The notes under the pieces: generated by a model
Told to the model about the DNA's origin: nothing
Seen by the model: the letters and a program-made list of their open reading frames with translations, nothing else
Database searches by the model: none
Made by a program: the position numbers and the translations under genes
Source: Prosthecobacter sp.
GTDB taxonomy: Bacteria > Verrucomicrobiota > Verrucomicrobiia > Verrucomicrobiales > Verrucomicrobiaceae
DNA length: 64,000 nt
Direction of reading: 5' to 3'
Assembly (NCBI GenBank): GCA_021733925.1
Contig: JAIPJY010000013.1
Span: 78,514-142,513, forward strand
In this document: in pieces, positions 61,992 through 64,000 of the stretch
How positions within the stretch are numbered: position 1 is the stretch's first letter
Layout of the letters: every line of letters starts with the position of its first letter

Positions 61992-63677
61992 ATGCCAACT
62001 ATCACAAAACTGATCGTCTCGCAAGAGCCGGTTCAATCGACGCGAGCACATAGAGTGCGGCAGCGAGGAATTGCACACCGTGCAAATACTGCGCCTACGG
62101 CGGGAACGCGGCGGCGCACGATGCGTCAAGAATCACGGCGCTCTTCTCCTTCTCCTAGGCGTCCCCGTGCCTACGAGAACACTGAGACACACGCAGCATC
62201 TAAGCAGTGGATTCCTTCATCAGTCAGAGAGATTGAAGGGAGAAGCGACAAGATTCATTTTGTCTGCAATATCGCCACGGTGCTTTGTAAAACGAAGGAG
62301 GATGCAACCAGCTTTGTCCTTCACTGCGGAAATGCCCCTTTGGAACAACGCGGCGAGCATGACTTGTTCTCCAAACTGTTCACCACTGCATCACTGAACG
62401 GGAACGGCAACGAATTGAGGATTCGATCCTTTCCAATGACTTGCGATGGAGAGCTTTTTCAAGCGCCGTGCTTCACAGGGAAATTACAATTCCGCAGAGT
62501 TCCCTATCACCAGACTGACGAGGAAAGCGGGATTGCCCTTCTCATTACCGCTGACTTATGCCTGAATGTGAACCGCGCATTGAATCATCGGCGGGCAGAA
62601 CTGGCAGAAGGCGGACAGGATGCCATTTTCGAGAGCGCGGCCCCCGTGAAGCTAGGGCTTTGCGGCAACGATAATCTGGCTCCGTTTGATCTTGAAAGCG
62701 GCGAGCATGACCGCGCCCGTAGAACCTGCATCACGGCAGTCATTGACGCCATTTATGCCGACGTGAAGCGGGCGGCTGACTCTGCGGACGAAGCTGGTAG
62801 CGAAATCGTGGAAGTGCGCGAACACCCAAGCAATTTCTCTCTTTGGGAAGTGGAAACATGCTGGGACATTGGCGGCAGTGGCTTTGATGCGGTGCAAGCC
62901 CTCGCAGACATCACGCCCGCACTCCACGAACACGGAGGAAAGCAATGCTCAGAGGGAAACGCCAAAGCGGTCACGATAGAGTTTTCAAAATACGAACATT
63001 TGATCGTGTATGCCAAAGCTCCCGACAGGCTGCGATTGGAAATCAGGCACTATCCCCGAAACGGAAGCCTGCCCTATTCCTCCCCCACTATCCCCGAAAC
63101 GCTGTCCAAACTCGACAGACTACGCGAATCGGCAGCGGACAAGCTGAACGGCGTTCTTTCGTTCCTTGAAGCCCGTCCAGCCGCTTCACGCACTGCCGGA
63201 GAGTGGGAAGCCTTTGCGATGGCATGGGGCGCTTGCTGCGGCATTACAGCCCCGGCAAAGGCCCTTTACGGCATCCTCCGCCAGCTAGGGCGCATCTATG
63301 GCGGGAAAAGCATCCAGTGCGTTCAGGGCGGCGAGGCTCTGCTACGGAAGGCCAGAGACGCCGGGCTGATTCGACACAGCCACGGCGCTTTTCGTCCCGT
63401 CTTCCCAAATGCCACCGATGCGGCATTGACAGATTTTGACAGTGCGGCTTTGATTCTGGGACACAACTCCGAGACACAACCCGTCCCGGTTTGCTCCGCC
63501 TCCCCTGGTAAAATAAGGAATGGCAGAGAGTGGAAGCAAATCCCACCCTCTCCGCGCGAACGAAGTGAGCAAGGTGAGGCATCACCTAATGCGAAGCGAC
63601 AAATGGAAAGCCGCAGGCAATCCCACCCTCTCCGCCATATTTTGCCGACCCAAGGAGGCAAAATGTGCCCTCCGTAG
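61992..63677 (+). CDS. Large unknown protein of the element
   Basis: A 561-residue frame I do not recognise. The first ~75 residues are arginine-rich and low in coding character; a start further in (for example ATG 62121) is possible. The middle (about 85-380) has mixed strands and helices, including 'AVTIEFSKYEHLIVYAKA' and 'RLRLEIRHY', which faintly recall replication-initiator strands, but that is a guess. A conserved-looking helical part ('WEAFAMAWGACCGITAPAK', 'GEALLRKARDAGLIRH') follows. The last ~45 codons run through the first two copies of the attachment-site repeat, so the natural C-terminus may have been replaced on integration. Confidence 0.55.
   Translation: MPTITKLIVSQEPVQSTRAHRVRQRGIAHRANTAPTAGTRRRTMRQESRRSSPSPRRPRAYENTETHAASKQWIPSSVREIEGRSDKIHFVCNIATVLCKTKEDATSFVLHCGNAPLEQRGEHDLFSKLFTTASLNGNGNELRIRSFPMTCDGELFQAPCFTGKLQFRRVPYHQTDEESGIALLITADLCLNVNRALNHRRAELAEGGQDAIFESAAPVKLGLCGNDNLAPFDLESGEHDRARRTCITAVIDAIYADVKRAADSADEAGSEIVEVREHPSNFSLWEVETCWDIGGSGFDAVQALADITPALHEHGGKQCSEGNAKAVTIEFSKYEHLIVYAKAPDRLRLEIRHYPRNGSLPYSSPTIPETLSKLDRLRESAADKLNGVLSFLEARPAASRTAGEWEAFAMAWGACCGITAPAKALYGILRQLGRIYGGKSIQCVQGGEALLRKARDAGLIRHSHGAFRPVFPNATDAALTDFDSAALILGHNSETQPVPVCSASPGKIRNGREWKQIPPSPRERSEQGEASPNAKRQMESRRQSHPLRHILPTQGGKMCPP
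63539..63555 (+). repeat. Partial tRNA-Ser 3'-end copy
   Basis: AATCCCACCCTCTCCGC is identical to 17 bases of the tRNA 3' end and diverges before the CCA. It lies inside the open frame of the 561-residue gene. It may be the element's own attachment core or an older junction. Confidence 0.65.
63564..63638 (+). repeat. 75-bp direct repeat, copy 1, ending in tRNA-Ser 3' end
   Basis: This unit begins AGTGAGCAAGGTGAGG and ends with the 19-bp tRNA-Ser core (63619-63637). It differs from the copy at 63711-63785 at one position (A for C in ATC[A/C]CC). Candidate attR. Confidence 0.7.
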
Positions 63678-63710
63678 CTCGAAGAGCGAAGGACGGGGCA
63701 TTTTTCCAGC

Positions 63711-63785
63711 AGTGAGCAAGGTGAGGCATCCCCTAATGCGAAGCGACAAATGGAAAGCCGCAGGCAATCCCACCCTCTCCGCCAT
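63711..63785 (+). repeat. 75-bp direct repeat, copy 2, ending in tRNA-Ser 3' end
   Basis: Second unit, 74 of 75 bases identical to the first. The tRNA core is at 63766-63784. Between the units (63639-63710) lies a different spacer that contains an ATTTTGCC/GGCAAAAT inverted repeat (63639-63646 and 63657-63664). Tandem site copies suggest more than one integration event. From here to the edge no protein-coding gene is seen on the plus strand. Confidence 0.7.
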
Positions 63786-63862
63786 ACCTCGCCCGCGAAG
63801 TATGCCCTCCGTCTCGTCCTCCTGAATAACATCCTCGCACTTTTCCGGCTCCTCTGAGTACG

Positions 63863-64000
63863 ATCGGGTCGCCCTGACGGGATTTGCACCCGTCAGGGCT
63901 CCCACACCACCGGACGTGCGGTTTTCCGCATCCGGCGGTTGGCAACTTTGCGGGGCTTGTCCCGCGAGGCGAGGTCTGATGGCGTGATCAGCCCATATCT
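63863..64000 (-). mobile_element. Group II intron, 3' end (domains V and VI), partial
   Basis: Read on the minus strand, 63939-63906 is a 34-nt hairpin ACCGCCGGATGCGG-AAAA-CCGCACGTCCGGTGGT, the size and shape of group II intron domain V, with CGC at the catalytic-triad position. It is followed by GTGTGGGAG, a domain VI hairpin (stem CCCTGACGG/CCGTCAGGG, 63872-63898), and the usual 3' terminus GACCCGAT ending at 63863. The rest of the intron, including any reverse transcriptase, lies beyond the right edge. An open minus-strand frame crosses domain V from the edge to about 63899 and may be the end of that protein or chance. Confidence 0.75.

Noticed and set aside
63539-63784. Additional tRNA-Ser genes at the right border
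   Set aside because: Only the T-arm/acceptor end is present in each copy; no anticodon arm or 5' acceptor. They are attachment-site remnants, not tRNA genes.
63539-63785. CRISPR array
   Set aside because: Only two 75-bp units with one spacer, ending in tRNA sequence, and no cas genes. Repeat length and content fit att sites.
63323-63905. Minus-strand frames containing repeated 'RLSICRFALGDASPCSL' or 'ERVGLPAAFHLSLRIR'
   Set aside because: They arise from the 75-bp attachment repeats in different frames. Repeated peptides follow directly from the DNA repeat, and there is no protein character.

Overview
The window is about 57 kb of high-GC bacterial chromosome followed by a roughly 6.3 kb integrated element at the right end. 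The gene content points to a member of the phylum Verrucomicrobiota, probably Verrucomicrobiales near Prosthecobacter or Verrucomicrobium (inference). The markers are a sulfatase, two Tat-exported DUF1501 proteins, GYF_2-RDD membrane proteins, a proline-rich membrane protein with a 'KKETVRITL' motif, many signal-peptide esterases and lyases, and outer-membrane (Gram-negative) genes for LPS: lpxA, an lptD-like gene, a kdsD-like gene and an LptF/G permease.

Layout of the chromosome part. 1-5.5 kb: sulfatase tail, HMA protein, DUF1501 protein, then divergently an M1 aminopeptidase with HEAT repeats and a small zincin. 5.5-10.6 kb (minus strand): ClpX-like AAA+ ATPase, degenerate class III cyclase-like membrane protein, recR, and two GYF_2-RDD proteins. 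10.7-18.1 kb (plus): compact argCJBDF operon followed by murI and an LptF/G permease. 18.1-25.6 kb: M20 amidohydrolase, alpha/beta hydrolase, DUF1501 protein, TraB/GumN lipoprotein, KdsD-like isomerase, a secreted or membrane unknown, and a ferredoxin. 25.8-32.3 kb: one giant exported protein of 2188 residues. 32.7-42.9 kb: exported metallo-beta-lactamase fold protein, isochorismatase-SGNH fusion, ceramidase-like protein, a three-gene sugar-acid operon (mannonate dehydratase, Nramp-like transporter, enolase-superfamily enzyme), SGNH hydrolase and membrane-anchored esterase. 42.9-57.3 kb: leuC, dicarboxylate symporter, a bifunctional-type PBP with a degenerate transpeptidase motif, MidA-type methyltransferase, TIGR01777 epimerase, HAD hydrolase, nucleotide-sugar epimerase, proline-rich protein, and the lpxA/lptD pair.

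The right end. tRNA-Ser(UGA) at 57370-57459 is followed 37 bp later by a tyrosine integrase. Three partial copies of the tRNA 3' end lie at 63539, 63619 and 63766, two of them inside 75-bp direct repeats. Between them are an XRE regulator, a verrucomicrobial-type exported protein, a serine recombinase whose start is covered by a perfect 12-bp inverted repeat, two overlapping small HTH genes resembling phage terminase small subunits, and a 561-residue orphan whose last codons run into the attachment-site repeats. This looks like a small integrative or satellite-type element. Just beyond it, on the minus strand, is the 3' terminus of a group II intron (34-nt domain V plus domain VI hairpin) that continues past the right edge.

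Other signals no gene explains: a nested multi-stem inverted-repeat structure at 53706-53779, a 15-bp perfect inverted repeat in the leader of the HAD gene at 50369-50415, and intergenic repeat-like hairpins around 32.5 and 33.85 kb. All functional calls are from reading the sequence only; no database search was run.
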